Source of the DNA: JAKVAV01 sp047632755
GTDB lineage: Bacteria; Bacteroidota; Bacteroidia; Flavobacteriales_D; Cryomorphaceae
Length of the DNA stretch: 64,000 nt
Reading direction: 5' to 3'
Assembly (NCBI GenBank): GCA_047632755.1
Contig: JBLIDT010000003.1
Span: 156,256 to 220,255 of the forward strand
The notes beneath the pieces were generated by a model that saw only the letters and a program-made list of their open reading frames with translations, did not search any database and was not told the DNA's origin. Positions 17,180 to 25,979 of the stretch are shown here, piece after piece; position 1 is the first letter of the stretch, and the number at the start of each line of letters is the position of its first letter. A program made the position numbers and the translations under genes.

Positions 17180-19081
17180 TTATTGTTTTAACGTTTCATC
17201 CAACCATCGAAAAAACTCACTTTGCCAGACGATTGCATTTTGAGGTGACAGCACCCAGTGGTTTTCTTCTGGCAAGAAGAGCAATCGACTTTTAATCCCT
17301 TGCTGTTGAGCTGCAGTGAATGCTTCCAGCGATTGCCCAATCGGCACGCGGTAGTCCTTTCCACCTTGAATAATCAAGATTGGTGTATCCCACTGATCCA
17401 CATAATTGACTGGGTTAAATTCATTGTAAGTCTTTTGTGCAGCAGCATTGTCTTTTTCCCAATAAGGGCCGCCTGTGTCCCAATTCACAAAGAATAACTC
17501 CTCCGTGGTACCGTACATGCTCTGAAGGTTGAATACTCCATCGTGAGCGATGAATGATTTAAACCTTCCCTCGTGAATACCAGCGAGGAAGAATGCAGAA
17601 TAGCCACCATAGCTAGCACCAACGCAACCCAATCGGTCTTTGTTGACGTAGGATTCCTTGGCCACATCATCGATAGCAGATAAATAATCATCCATTACTT
17701 GGCCTCCCCAGTCTTTTGAAATAGCCTCGTTCCACTCCACTCCATGTCCTGGCATTCCGCGACGGTTTGGGGCTACTACTATGTATCCTTGAGAAGCCAT
17801 GATTTGAAAATTCCAGCGAAACGAATAGAATTGACTTAATGCAGACTGCGGTCCACCTTGAGTATAAAGTAGCGTCGGGTATTTCAGAGTAGGATCAAAA
17901 TCAGGCGGATAAATAACCCAAGTCGTCATTTCCTTTCCGTCGGTAGTCGCCACCATTCTCTTCTCCACTTTTGGTAGGCTCATGCTAGCGTATGTATCGG
18001 TATTGACTTTCGTCAATGGGCGCATTGTTCCTTTTTTGAGATCCACCGCGAAGTATTCACGGGCGTGGTTCATATCGTTGCGTCCGCAAATCACTTCTTT
18101 TCCTACTTGCCCAACCATACTCGACATATCAAATTGTCCCTCGGTAATCTGAGCAACAGCCGTCTTACCTTCTACCGAAGCGGGAACCGTCAATCGGTAC
18201 ATCTGAACAGTACCACCGGTGGCGGCGGTGAAATAGATTTCCTTTGAATCGTTGCTCCAGATGAACTCTCTTACCGTTCCATCCCAATATTCGGTGAGGT
18301 TAAGCGTCGTTCCATCGTACATCACTTTGATGTCGTTCTTATCGGCCTCGTAACCATCGCGCTCCATGGAGAGATACGCCAGTCTTCCATCTTTCGAGAA
18401 AACGGGGTTGGTGTCATAACCCTTGTTGCTCTCGGTGAGGTTAGTCGTTTTTGCGGAAGCCAACTCATAACGATAAAGATCAGTATTCGTGCTGTTTACG
18501 TACTCTGTTCCAAACAATTTCTTGCAGACATAAACCACTGCACTTCCGTCAGCATTCCAGGTATAATCTTCGGGGCCGCCAAATGGAACTGTCGGAGTAT
18601 GATAAGGCATTCCTTCTAGTAAATCGATGTTCTTGTCTGATTCCACATTCTTGATCATAACATGGTTGTACATTCCATAATCCCATTCATCCCAATGGCG
18701 AATATGGAGATCATCGTAAATCATGGCGTTGCTCTTGTCGAGCTTGGGGTAAAGGTCTGATGACTTTACATCTCTGATTTGAACCTTATCGTCTAGCAAT
18801 AAAAATTTGCCATCACTCGAAAGATTTGAATCTCGCACCAATGATGCAGGATCAGCTATATCGGCGATTTCACCCGATTTAATATCAACTGCGTATGTCT
18901 CTGAATTATAAGTGTTACCGTCCACATCGGGAATGGTAACGGAATAGACCAGGTATTTTCCATCTTCGGAGATTCCCTTTGCGCCTACTCTACCGAGCTC
19001 CCAAAGTTTTTCTGGTGTCATTACTTGAGCGGCTACCACAAATGGTAGGAGTAATAAAATAAATAGTGCAGTCTTTTTCAT
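17180..19081 (-). CDS. Secreted S9 family prolyl oligopeptidase-like peptidase
   Basis: 633 residues from the ATG at 19081, preferred over 19093 because it starts the signal peptide (MKKTALFILLLLPFVVAAQ). An N-terminal beta-propeller (about residues 30-380) precedes an alpha/beta-hydrolase domain with the triad Ser490 (GASYGGY), Asp576 (QGGKDYRVP) and His608 (EENHWV). This fits the acylaminoacyl-peptidase/dipeptidyl-peptidase S9C-like group that cleaves peptides in the periplasm. It begins two bases after the corA stop, so the two are surely co-transcribed and probably translationally coupled. A role in peptide scavenging is inferred. Confidence 0.88.
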   Translation of the reverse strand: MKKTALFILLLLPFVVAAQVMTPEKLWELGRVGAKGISEDGKYLVYSVTIPDVDGNTYNSETYAVDIKSGEIADIADPASLVRDSNLSSDGKFLLLDDKVQIRDVKSSDLYPKLDKSNAMIYDDLHIRHWDEWDYGMYNHVMIKNVESDKNIDLLEGMPYHTPTVPFGGPEDYTWNADGSAVVYVCKKLFGTEYVNSTNTDLYRYELASAKTTNLTESNKGYDTNPVFSKDGRLAYLSMERDGYEADKNDIKVMYDGTTLNLTEYWDGTVREFIWSNDSKEIYFTAATGGTVQMYRLTVPASVEGKTAVAQITEGQFDMSSMVGQVGKEVICGRNDMNHAREYFAVDLKKGTMRPLTKVNTDTYASMSLPKVEKRMVATTDGKEMTTWVIYPPDFDPTLKYPTLLYTQGGPQSALSQFYSFRWNFQIMASQGYIVVAPNRRGMPGHGVEWNEAISKDWGGQVMDDYLSAIDDVAKESYVNKDRLGCVGASYGGYSAFFLAGIHEGRFKSFIAHDGVFNLQSMYGTTEELFFVNWDTGGPYWEKDNAAAQKTYNEFNPVNYVDQWDTPILIIQGGKDYRVPIGQSLEAFTAAQQQGIKSRLLFLPEENHWVLSPQNAIVWQSEFFRWLDETLKQ

Positions 19082-19083
19082 GA

Positions 19084-20148
19084 TTAGAGCCATTTTTTAC
19101 GGTAAAAGAAATAGAGCATCAAACTTGCTATCGAAATAAGTAAAGCCCAAAATAGGGGGTATGAATATTTGTATCCCAACTCGGGAAAGTACTGAAAGTT
19201 TGTTCCATACACCCCTGACAAAAAACTCAAGGGAATAAATATTACCGAGAATATAGTCAACACTCGAATGGTATCATTCAATCGCTGGCTCATGGTATTG
19301 TGGTAAATGGATAAAATGTCATTGAGCAACTCCTTGTAAATCTCAATCGCTTCTGCAGCTTGGATAGTATGGTCTTGAAGATCTTTGATAAAGGGCATTG
19401 TCTTGGGATGAAGCAGCTTGGTTTCACTTTTTTCGTACTGAAAAGCGATTTCCAGAACGGGTCTAACCGTTCTTCGCAGCGCATTCAATTCCTTTTTGAA
19501 TGAGTTTATTTTTTGAAGATGCTCCTTGTCTATCTCAAGTAATAATTCTGCTTCGAGATTTTCAATCTCATTGCCAAAGTATTCAATGCTTACGATGTAG
19601 TTATCTACAATGGCATCTAGAATGGCAAAAGCTAGATAGTCGGCACCTCTTTCGCGTATTTTGGTGGTTTTCTTAATGATGCGCTGCCGAATGTTTTCAA
19701 GCACATCTCCCTCTGCTTCTTGAAAGCAAAGCAGGTAGTTTTTACCTGCTACAATTGAAACTTGTTCTGTCTGTACAATTCCCTTCTTGGCATCTGTTGA
19801 TAGCATCTTTAAGATGAAAGTATTGTGATCTTCAAATTCCTCGTACTTCGGTCGCTGATCGGTATTTAAAATGTCCTCCAATAAGAGCGGGTGCATATTG
19901 AATTGATCGCCTAGTGTGCCTACTACCTCGGTATCGTGAAGACCGATGATATCAATCCAGGTGAGGCTATCAGTAGTCAGCAAGGCCGAAAGGTCGGATA
20001 AGTCGAGATCGGAATGTATGTCGCATTTGCCATGATTGTACTGCATGGCATGAATGGACACTTTCTCTGTTTTTTTATGGCCTACAAAGATCAGGGAACC
20101 AGGCGCAGTTCCAATATTCTTCCCTTCGTGTTTTAGAAATCTAGCCAT
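19084..20148 (-). CDS. corA: CorA-family divalent cation transporter with a GTN signature
   Basis: 354 residues: an N-terminal cytoplasmic domain, a long helix, and two C-terminal transmembrane helices (about 295-315 and 328-347). CorA proteins form pentameric Mg2+/Co2+ channels. The signature loop normally reads YGMNF; here it is YGTNF (residues 314-318), so the near-universal Met of GMN is replaced by Thr. The surrounding FLSGVYG and PELGY are intact, and the codon is ACA, unambiguous in the sequence. Overlaps the mscS gene end by 8 bases and is followed at once by the S9 peptidase. Confidence 0.88.
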   Translation of the reverse strand: MARFLKHEGKNIGTAPGSLIFVGHKKTEKVSIHAMQYNHGKCDIHSDLDLSDLSALLTTDSLTWIDIIGLHDTEVVGTLGDQFNMHPLLLEDILNTDQRPKYEEFEDHNTFILKMLSTDAKKGIVQTEQVSIVAGKNYLLCFQEAEGDVLENIRQRIIKKTTKIRERGADYLAFAILDAIVDNYIVSIEYFGNEIENLEAELLLEIDKEHLQKINSFKKELNALRRTVRPVLEIAFQYEKSETKLLHPKTMPFIKDLQDHTIQAAEAIEIYKELLNDILSIYHNTMSQRLNDTIRVLTIFSVIFIPLSFLSGVYGTNFQYFPELGYKYSYPLFWALLISIASLMLYFFYRKKWL

Positions 20149-20992
20149 TGTTCTTCAATTTGACGTTCTGCGCAGGGATTGGTATTTCAATGCCCTCTCT
20201 GCGAAAGCGCTCTGATATAGATTTGTAAAGGTCAGTTTTCAGCACGAATCCATTGATGTGGTCTTTGCTCCAAACTTGGGCTCTAAGTTCAAAATAGTAT
20301 TCTCGCCATCCCATCACGCGCACATCTACTTTCGGGTCTCCCAACTTCTTTTGCTGATCTGTTCTAGGATCAAGTAGTACGGGATGTTTTTCGGCCTCTT
20401 CTCGAATCAAAGCAATCACTCTATCCAAGTCTGCCTCAAAGCCCACGTGAATGAATAGAAAATTTCCGACCTCCTCTTCCAAAATAGCTGAGTTGTGGAT
20501 CACTTCAGAGTCGATCATAGAATTGGGAATGACGTACCGCTTGTTTTCAAAGTCTTTGATAACAGTATGCCGAAGGGTAATATCCTCCACAATACCCAGC
20601 ATGTCTTTGCTTACCTTAATCACATCACCCACACGAAAGGGTTTAAAAGCAACCAAGAACACCCCAGATACAATGTTTGAAAAAGCCTTCTGTGAGGCAA
20701 AACCAATGATCGCTGCAATGATACCAGCTCCTGCAAACAGCGACAATCCTAATTCCTTAAGTTCTGGAATCGTGTAAAGAATAACGATGATCGCGGTAAG
20801 GATTATTAGCAGGCGCAGTGCATTTTTCAGAAATACATAATGAGTCGGGTCATTTCTCATTTGTCGAGATGACTCATTAATAAATCGAGATAGAATAGCC
20901 CTTAAAATCCGATGAATTAAAAAAGAGACGATCAGGACAATAAAAATGAAAAGGGAGTAATCAGCGAACTTGACACCAATCAGGTCGAGCAT
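20141..20992 (-). CDS. Small-conductance mechanosensitive channel (MscS family)
   Basis: 283 residues. Three N-terminal transmembrane helices; the pore-lining TM3 is the Gly/Ala-rich FAGAGIIAAIIGFASQKAFSNIVSGVFL (split: FAGAGIIAAIIGFASQK then AFSNIVSGVF). The beta domain follows with FRVGDVIKV and the cytoplasmic cage, ending REGIEIPIPAQNV, a typical MscS close. It releases small solutes on hypo-osmotic shock. First gene of a tightly packed minus-strand unit with corA (8-base overlap), consistent with an ion and osmotic homeostasis role. Confidence 0.9.
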   Translation of the reverse strand: MLDLIGVKFADYSLFIFIVLIVSFLIHRILRAILSRFINESSRQMRNDPTHYVFLKNALRLLIILTAIIVILYTIPELKELGLSLFAGAGIIAAIIGFASQKAFSNIVSGVFLVAFKPFRVGDVIKVSKDMLGIVEDITLRHTVIKDFENKRYVIPNSMIDSEVIHNSAILEEEVGNFLFIHVGFEADLDRVIALIREEAEKHPVLLDPRTDQQKKLGDPKVDVRVMGWREYYFELRAQVWSKDHINGFVLKTDLYKSISERFRREGIEIPIPAQNVKLKNNG

Positions 20993-21061
20993 TAGGTATA
21001 TTTAGGTGAATAAGTTAACAAAAGGAATTGTAGTCCAAAATAAATGTGAGCTCTAGCATCT

Positions 21062-21436
21062 TCACTTCTGATTAGAAACTTTAATCGGCCTGCGAACCGT
21101 TTGATTTGGGAAAGAAACTTTCAATTCATAACTGCCCGTTGGCAAAGACGATACGTCGAGTGCCATTAAGTGGACTCCTTTCTCAATTTTCTGATCGAAA
21201 GCGGTAAACAAGCGATCTCCCGATTCAGAAAAAACCTCTGCTCTTACTGCTGATGCGTAAGGCATATCGAACTTTAAGGCTTCTTTGCCCGACAAGAACT
21301 CCTTGTCAAAATGAAAAAGATACGGGAATGGATCGTTGATGTCTTTTCGCCGAAGGTATTTCGTGAGCCATTTGTAAAAAACGACCACAAACAATACGAT
21401 GGCCGATACGAGTAAAAACCGTTGAAGGGTCTCCAT
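21062..21436 (-). CDS. Membrane-anchored protein with a small beta-sandwich-like domain
   Basis: 124 residues. One transmembrane segment (residues 5-23) followed by a basic patch (KWLTKYLRRKD), then a domain of about 80 residues. Its motif VFSESGDRLFTAF...LDVSSLPTGSYELKV resembles the fold signature of T9SS type A sorting domains or FlgD-Ig-like domains, yet it is not preceded by a cargo domain and is followed by a basic end (RRPIKVSNQK). I do not recognise a named family. It lies 7 bases after the DUF493 gene and 69 before mscS on the same strand. Confidence 0.65.
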   Translation of the reverse strand: METLQRFLLVSAIVLFVVVFYKWLTKYLRRKDINDPFPYLFHFDKEFLSGKEALKFDMPYASAVRAEVFSESGDRLFTAFDQKIEKGVHLMALDVSSLPTGSYELKVSFPNQTVRRPIKVSNQK

Positions 21437-21443
21437 AAATGAA

Positions 21444-21719
21444 CTACAGGGCGATTAAGCCTTCAATTTTATAGGATTCTTTGTAGCAACTGATTACCTC
21501 TTCGGCACTAGTCATCACTTCGCGAGCAGTCACGCTGGTGTACTTCCCGTTTTTTGATTGCCTCAAACGTATCTCGGCAGTGTCCGCATTAAATAGCGCC
21601 TCCACTTGGGCTACCTTCTGATTTTCACTCGGCACGATAAATTTGAATAGGTACATGCTCGGCCAGTCGTGGACTTGATCGAGCGCTATTTTGAGCTTTA
21701 CGAGTTTTGGATCTTCCAT
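21444..21719 (-). CDS. DUF493 (YbeD-like) family protein
   Basis: 91 residues, soluble. The pattern YLFKFIVPSENQKVAQVEALF and later GKYTSVTAREVMTSAEEVISCY matches the DUF493/YbeD family, small ACT-like ferredoxin-fold proteins whose role is unclear (a link to lipoate or phosphatidylglycerol metabolism has been suggested for the family). First gene of the minus-strand run that continues with the anchored protein and mscS. Confidence 0.85.
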   Translation of the reverse strand: MEDPKLVKLKIALDQVHDWPSMYLFKFIVPSENQKVAQVEALFNADTAEIRLRQSKNGKYTSVTAREVMTSAEEVISCYKESYKIEGLIAL

Positions 21720-22079
21720 TGGGCACGAAGGTACGGAGGAGTTTTCAGAGGGCGGAGGTCAGAGGGCAGTTTTCAGTGCACAGAGGTTCTAATACTCAAA
21801 GCGCTGACAAACTATACATGATGGGTCACGGCTATCATTTCGAGTGCCCTACCAGCGGAAGGGTTTACTATGCTTGCCTGAGAAGTATCTGAGGTCAACG
21901 GCAGCCCACTAATCCATATTCAATTATTAGGGCAAACACTATGGGCTGGGGAGTAAAAGCCTATTTTCTCTAATCTCTGACTTCTGCTCTCTAACGCTAT
22001 CACCTTCGCGAACCTTTCTTAACTTCGAAAAATAATATTGAACGCATTAGACCATAGCGTGTACAGTATCGAAAAAACC
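21720..22079. other. Divergent intergenic region with repeat debris
   Basis: No ORF. Contains short purine repeats (gtcagaggg / gcggaggtcagag at 21745-21770), their near complement at about 21975-21995, and the dispersed fragment ggctatcatttcgagtg at 21830. The promoter for the secreted protein at 22080 should be near 22020-22060; taatattg at 22033-22040 is a partial -7 match without an upstream TTG. Confidence 0.45.
21830..21846 (+). repeat. Dispersed intergenic repeat fragment, copy 2
   Basis: ggctatcatttcgagtg matches the fragment at 8311-8327 at 16 of 17 positions. It is followed by an imperfect stem-loop-like stretch (gccctaccagcggaagggtt). Non-coding. Confidence 0.5.
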
Positions 22080-23006
22080 ATGAGATCAGTATTGTTAGGC
22101 CTTCTATTTATCTCGTCAATGGCCACCGCCCAAGATGCCGCCATTCCTTTTGAAATCGAACGTTTACAGGATTATCCCAAAACTGATGCAGCGCTTAACG
22201 AAAACCTAGCTGATATGACCGCGGATGAGTTACTGCTAGCTTTTCATGCAGAATACAAGTCCATTAGAGCTGACAAGCCCTCTGAATATTTTCCCAAGTT
22301 GTCGGATTTGCAAAAAGAAATTAAGATTCTGATCGAATCCAACTACCCGAGTCATCCAGCAAACTCATTGGTGCGGTTTCTTGAAGAAGGCTGCACCAAA
22401 GAAAATTTGGAAAATCTCATCTCTCAGCCAGCAGAAATAAAGGTGCTCCTTCCCTACCAATTCATGGCCGCCTTTGCCCTTGAGGACACCAAAAGGGAAC
22501 AAGTCTATATCGAAGCTATGCTGAGAGAAGGAATGCTGTCAGATGTTTTGAAAGATTGGGGAGTAACAGTTTTACGGTCAGCTGCGGGCTTTGAATCCAT
22601 AATGACCAATGGAATGCAAGATCTCTTGGCCGTGAGATACGCTCAGCTGATCAAAAGCATGAATCCTGACATTATGGTTGCGAACAAACTTGTCCAAAAA
22701 TGTGCCTTGTCCGATGAGGCGTCTTCTTTTGGGGATATGTGGTTTGCTCCTACTTTGGAAAAAAATATGCTCGATCCTTTCTCTTCTAGGCTTAAAATCG
22801 TCGGGGTCGGATTTGCATTTCAGGTACCTGCTGACGGTGATCGAATGAAAACAATAGCCAGGGCTATACCCGAGTCGAGCTCTCAAACTCCCGCCGATCG
22901 TGGTTTAGTAAGCAGCTATAGCTATTTGCAAAAAGGATTGGAGGAAGCTGGAAACCAAATGGAAGCCGAGGAGCTGAAAAAGCGCATCGATAAAGAAGGC
23001 TTATAG
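22080..23006 (+). CDS. Exported helical protein of unknown function upstream of an ECF sigma gene
   Basis: 308 residues from the ATG at 22080; the longer frame from 22038 would bury the signal peptide MRSVLLGLLFISSMATAQ. The mature protein is helical, with ELLLAFHAEYKSIRADKPSEYF and an acidic body, and no motif I recognise. It ends 3 bases before the ECF sigma gene, so the three genes 22080-24463 form one unit. It may be the periplasmic sensor or substrate of that signalling module; this is inferred from position only. Confidence 0.7.
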   Translation: MRSVLLGLLFISSMATAQDAAIPFEIERLQDYPKTDAALNENLADMTADELLLAFHAEYKSIRADKPSEYFPKLSDLQKEIKILIESNYPSHPANSLVRFLEEGCTKENLENLISQPAEIKVLLPYQFMAAFALEDTKREQVYIEAMLREGMLSDVLKDWGVTVLRSAAGFESIMTNGMQDLLAVRYAQLIKSMNPDIMVANKLVQKCALSDEASSFGDMWFAPTLEKNMLDPFSSRLKIVGVGFAFQVPADGDRMKTIARAIPESSSQTPADRGLVSSYSYLQKGLEEAGNQMEAEELKKRIDKEGL

Positions 23007-23009
23007 CCT

Positions 23010-23570
23010 ATGGATAAGGGCAATTTGACTGATGAGGCATTAATGATTCGTGCGGCGAAAGGAGATCGACGTGCATTCGAAGGGATTTACGATCGCTACG
23101 CAGGTAGGCTGTACAATTACTTCTTGAAGATGCTCTATCAAGATGAGGAGTTGGCCAAAGACCAAACCCAAGAACTCTTTATGAAGCTGGCCGAGAAAGG
23201 ACATCAATACGATGGAAAAAGAGCATTTAAGACCTATGTATTCAGTATCGCCAACAATATGTGCAAGAACATATACCGAAGTGAAGAAGTGAAAAAACGA
23301 GCAAATACCGAACTGAAAATTGAATCGGAAACCACTGAATCGCAAAAGATGGAAAACATCGATCGAAAGGCGTTTAAAACGGCACTGACAGAAGAGTTGG
23401 AGAAATTCGACTCAGAACGACGAAGCATTTTTATTTTGAGATACAAGCACCAACTCAGCATAAAAGAAATCGCTGAAACTACTGGTGTGGCTGAGGGAAC
23501 GGTAAAGTCAAAGCTGTTCTACACCCTGAAAAAACTTTCGACCCAACTGGTTTCATTTAACCCAAAGTGA
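23010..23570 (+). CDS. ECF RNA polymerase sigma factor
   Basis: 186 residues. Region 2 (GDRRAFEGIYDRYAGRLYNYF ... KDQTQELFMKLAE, with FKTYVFSIANNMCKNIYR) and region 4 (LEKFDSERRSIFILRYKHQ...IKEIAETTGVAEGTVKSKL, residues about 130-175) are complete. It is a group IV sigma-70. The next gene overlaps by TGATG and encodes a single-pass membrane protein that probably acts as its anti-sigma partner. Its target promoter is not evident in this window. Confidence 0.92.
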   Translation: MDKGNLTDEALMIRAAKGDRRAFEGIYDRYAGRLYNYFLKMLYQDEELAKDQTQELFMKLAEKGHQYDGKRAFKTYVFSIANNMCKNIYRSEEVKKRANTELKIESETTESQKMENIDRKAFKTALTEELEKFDSERRSIFILRYKHQLSIKEIAETTGVAEGTVKSKLFYTLKKLSTQLVSFNPK

Positions 23571-24463
23571 TGAACGAAAACGAAGAAAAGATATACGACC
23601 TGATTGGCTCGAAATCCTTCGCAGAACTGACTGAGGACGAAAAGACTTTGGTTTTGGAATCGCTGGGCTCTGAGGAGCTTTACGAAAAGATGCGCGAGGC
23701 CAATTTGGCTGCTGAAGAAGTACTGTCAGAAAATGCGCCACCACCACCCGATATGAAAGCTTCGGTCATGGCGGTCTTTGACAACAAAGAAGAAAAACGA
23801 GGATTCGTGTGGTGGAAGGTTGCGGCGGCTATTGCTGTTCTAGTTGTTGGAGCTTTTGTTTTTTGGCCTTCCGACAATTTAGAAAGAGAGCCCATTGCTG
23901 AAAATATAGAGAGAAAGGACAGCACAAATAACAAGGAGCAAGCCCCTAAGGAAAAGCAAGAAACACAAGAATTTGAAACAGAAGGAGAAGCAGTAGTTGA
24001 GGCCTTTAAGGGTGAGAATGAAGTTCTAGGTGAGGAAGCTGGAAATGCAATTATAACTTCAGATGAGATTACTAAAAATACTGATGACGTGTTAATTGCA
24101 GAAAATGAATCAGCACCTATTGATGAGGAAATAATGGAAGAAGACCATACTTTCGCCGACGAAGCTCCAGTATCTGATACTCCTACCGCACCCGAAATGG
24201 AGATAGAAATTGCTGAAGATTTCGAAGGAACAGCTGAGGCCAAAAAAGATGTCCAAACCAAACTTGCCCGAGCTCAAGATCTTTCCGCCGACGATGCGGA
24301 TTCCCAAACTATTAATGAATTTTCAATGTCAAACATGAAAGTTGAGACAGCGCGATCTGCCACAACGATGCAGTCTGACTTCAATTCGGAAGGAGTCTCA
24401 TATGAAGGAATCTCTTTAAAAGACATTGGCGGCTATAAAAGCAAAGCCTACGTGGCCTATTAA
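23570..24463 (+). CDS. Single-pass membrane protein, probable anti-sigma partner
   Basis: 297 residues from ATG 23570 (TGATG overlap with the sigma stop). A short cytoplasmic acidic domain of about 80 residues precedes one transmembrane helix (WWKVAAAIAVLVVGAFVFW) and a long, very acidic, Glu/Ala-rich, low-complexity outside region (about residues 105-270) that looks disordered. The zinc-binding anti-sigma motif HxxxCxxC is missing, so it is not a ZAS protein. Coupling to the sigma gene is the reason for the call. C-terminal MKVETARSATTMQSDF and the end YKSKAYVAY have no known match. Confidence 0.7.
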   Translation: MNENEEKIYDLIGSKSFAELTEDEKTLVLESLGSEELYEKMREANLAAEEVLSENAPPPPDMKASVMAVFDNKEEKRGFVWWKVAAAIAVLVVGAFVFWPSDNLEREPIAENIERKDSTNNKEQAPKEKQETQEFETEGEAVVEAFKGENEVLGEEAGNAIITSDEITKNTDDVLIAENESAPIDEEIMEEDHTFADEAPVSDTPTAPEMEIEIAEDFEGTAEAKKDVQTKLARAQDLSADDADSQTINEFSMSNMKVETARSATTMQSDFNSEGVSYEGISLKDIGGYKSKAYVAY

Positions 24464-24514
24464 ACACATGCAACAATCAAAGCCTTAGCGAGTTAATATC
24501 CTCGAACTTGAACC

Positions 24515-25789
24515 ATGAAGAATTACTTACCCCTCATCATCTTCATCGCCATTCTCTTGGTGATCGATCTTTACGCATTCAAATCAGTGCGCCTTATCTC
24601 GTCCGAATGGACAAAACCTATTTGGAGAAACGGTGCTCAAATTGCCTACTGGATTATCTCCATCATAGCATACGGGGTGCTGATTTACGCCGTTACAACC
24701 TACCGAGAGGCGCAGGCCCGAATGGAATACTACTTCTTCTTTATGGGGTTTGGGTTGCTGATGCTAATTTTCATGCCAAAGCTTATTGCAGCATTGTTTC
24801 ACCTCACGGATGATATCCTTCACATATTTAGAAGAATAACGGCCTATTTCGTGCGCAGCTTTGTGCCAACCGAAACAGCGGCGTCTTCCACTTCAAGCAT
24901 CAACCGTTGGCAATTCATCTCCAGAATTGGTTGGGCTCTTGCCGCTATTCCATTTTTCAGCATCCTCTACGGTATTGGCCGCGGGCGCTATCGTTTCCGC
25001 ACCGAGAAGGTGAACCTTGCTTTTGATCACCTACCAAAATCATTTGAAGGATTCAAGATCGTTCATATCTCAGACATTCACATCGGGAGTTTTTTCAATA
25101 ACTACGGCGCGGTGCAACGCGGTGTTGACATGGTAAATGCCTTAGAACCCGATCTCATTCTTTTCACTGGTGATATGGTAAACAACTACGCTGATGAAGT
25201 GAAAGGCTGGGAAAATGTTCTTGGTGTGCTTAAAGCCAAACACGGAAAGTACAGCATATTCGGAAATCACGACTACGGCGACTACGTTCAATGGGAAAGC
25301 GAAGTAGAGAAGAAAGCCAACTTGGATAAACTAGCGGATTACCATGAGAAAATGGGCTTTAAACTACTCACCAACGAATGGACTGAGCTCAAATCGAACA
25401 GTGGAGAGGTCATCGAAATCATCGGGATGGAAAACTGGGGACTCGGCGGATTTAGCAAATACGGTGATTTAGCGAAATCCACTGCTGGAACTGACTCGAA
25501 ACGATTCCAAATCTTGATGTCTCACGACCCATCTCATTGGGATGCAGAGGTAATGAAGAAGACCGATATCGATCTAACTCTCGCAGGACATACCCACGGA
25601 ATGCAGTTTGGAATAGAAATACCAGGATGGATCAAGTGGAGCCCAGTGAAGTACCGCTATCCTCGTTGGGGCGGACTCTACACCGAAGGGAAGCAGCATT
25701 TATATGTGAACAGAGGGTTTGGTTATCTCGGATTTCCAGGAAGGATCGGAATGCCTCCAGAGATTACGTTGATTGAACTGAATTCATAG
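24515..25789 (+). CDS. Membrane-anchored metallophosphoesterase
   Basis: 424 residues. Four N-terminal transmembrane segments within the first 160 residues are followed by a calcineurin-like phosphoesterase domain: SDIHIG (metal Asp/His), FTGDMVNN, GNHDYG, MSHDPSHW and AGHTHGMQFG, all five family motifs intact. The layout matches the YkuE/YaeI-like group proposed to act on lipids or cell-envelope phosphoesters. The substrate is unknown. It starts 51 bases after the preceding membrane gene and may be read through from the ECF unit. Confidence 0.88.
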   Translation: MKNYLPLIIFIAILLVIDLYAFKSVRLISSEWTKPIWRNGAQIAYWIISIIAYGVLIYAVTTYREAQARMEYYFFFMGFGLLMLIFMPKLIAALFHLTDDILHIFRRITAYFVRSFVPTETAASSTSSINRWQFISRIGWALAAIPFFSILYGIGRGRYRFRTEKVNLAFDHLPKSFEGFKIVHISDIHIGSFFNNYGAVQRGVDMVNALEPDLILFTGDMVNNYADEVKGWENVLGVLKAKHGKYSIFGNHDYGDYVQWESEVEKKANLDKLADYHEKMGFKLLTNEWTELKSNSGEVIEIIGMENWGLGGFSKYGDLAKSTAGTDSKRFQILMSHDPSHWDAEVMKKTDIDLTLAGHTHGMQFGIEIPGWIKWSPVKYRYPRWGGLYTEGKQHLYVNRGFGYLGFPGRIGMPPEITLIELNS

Positions 25790-25979
25790 GGGAATGATCA
25801 ATTAGGAATAATCGTATTGAGGATTAAGAAATATAATGGTATCAGATATTAGACATCTTTCTGAATACTTCACACCTTCAATTAGGAATAGTCAATGAAA
25901 AGAGCTCTCGGCTAGGATAAATTTCTCAGCGAACTCCACGCCTTCTCCCCGACTCTGCGCGAACCCGCACCACACCCTC

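Noticed and set aside
23680..24261. 193-codon minus-strand ORF antisense to the membrane anti-sigma gene
   Set aside because: Ser/Ala-rich translation results from reading the Glu/Ala-rich low-complexity gene backwards.
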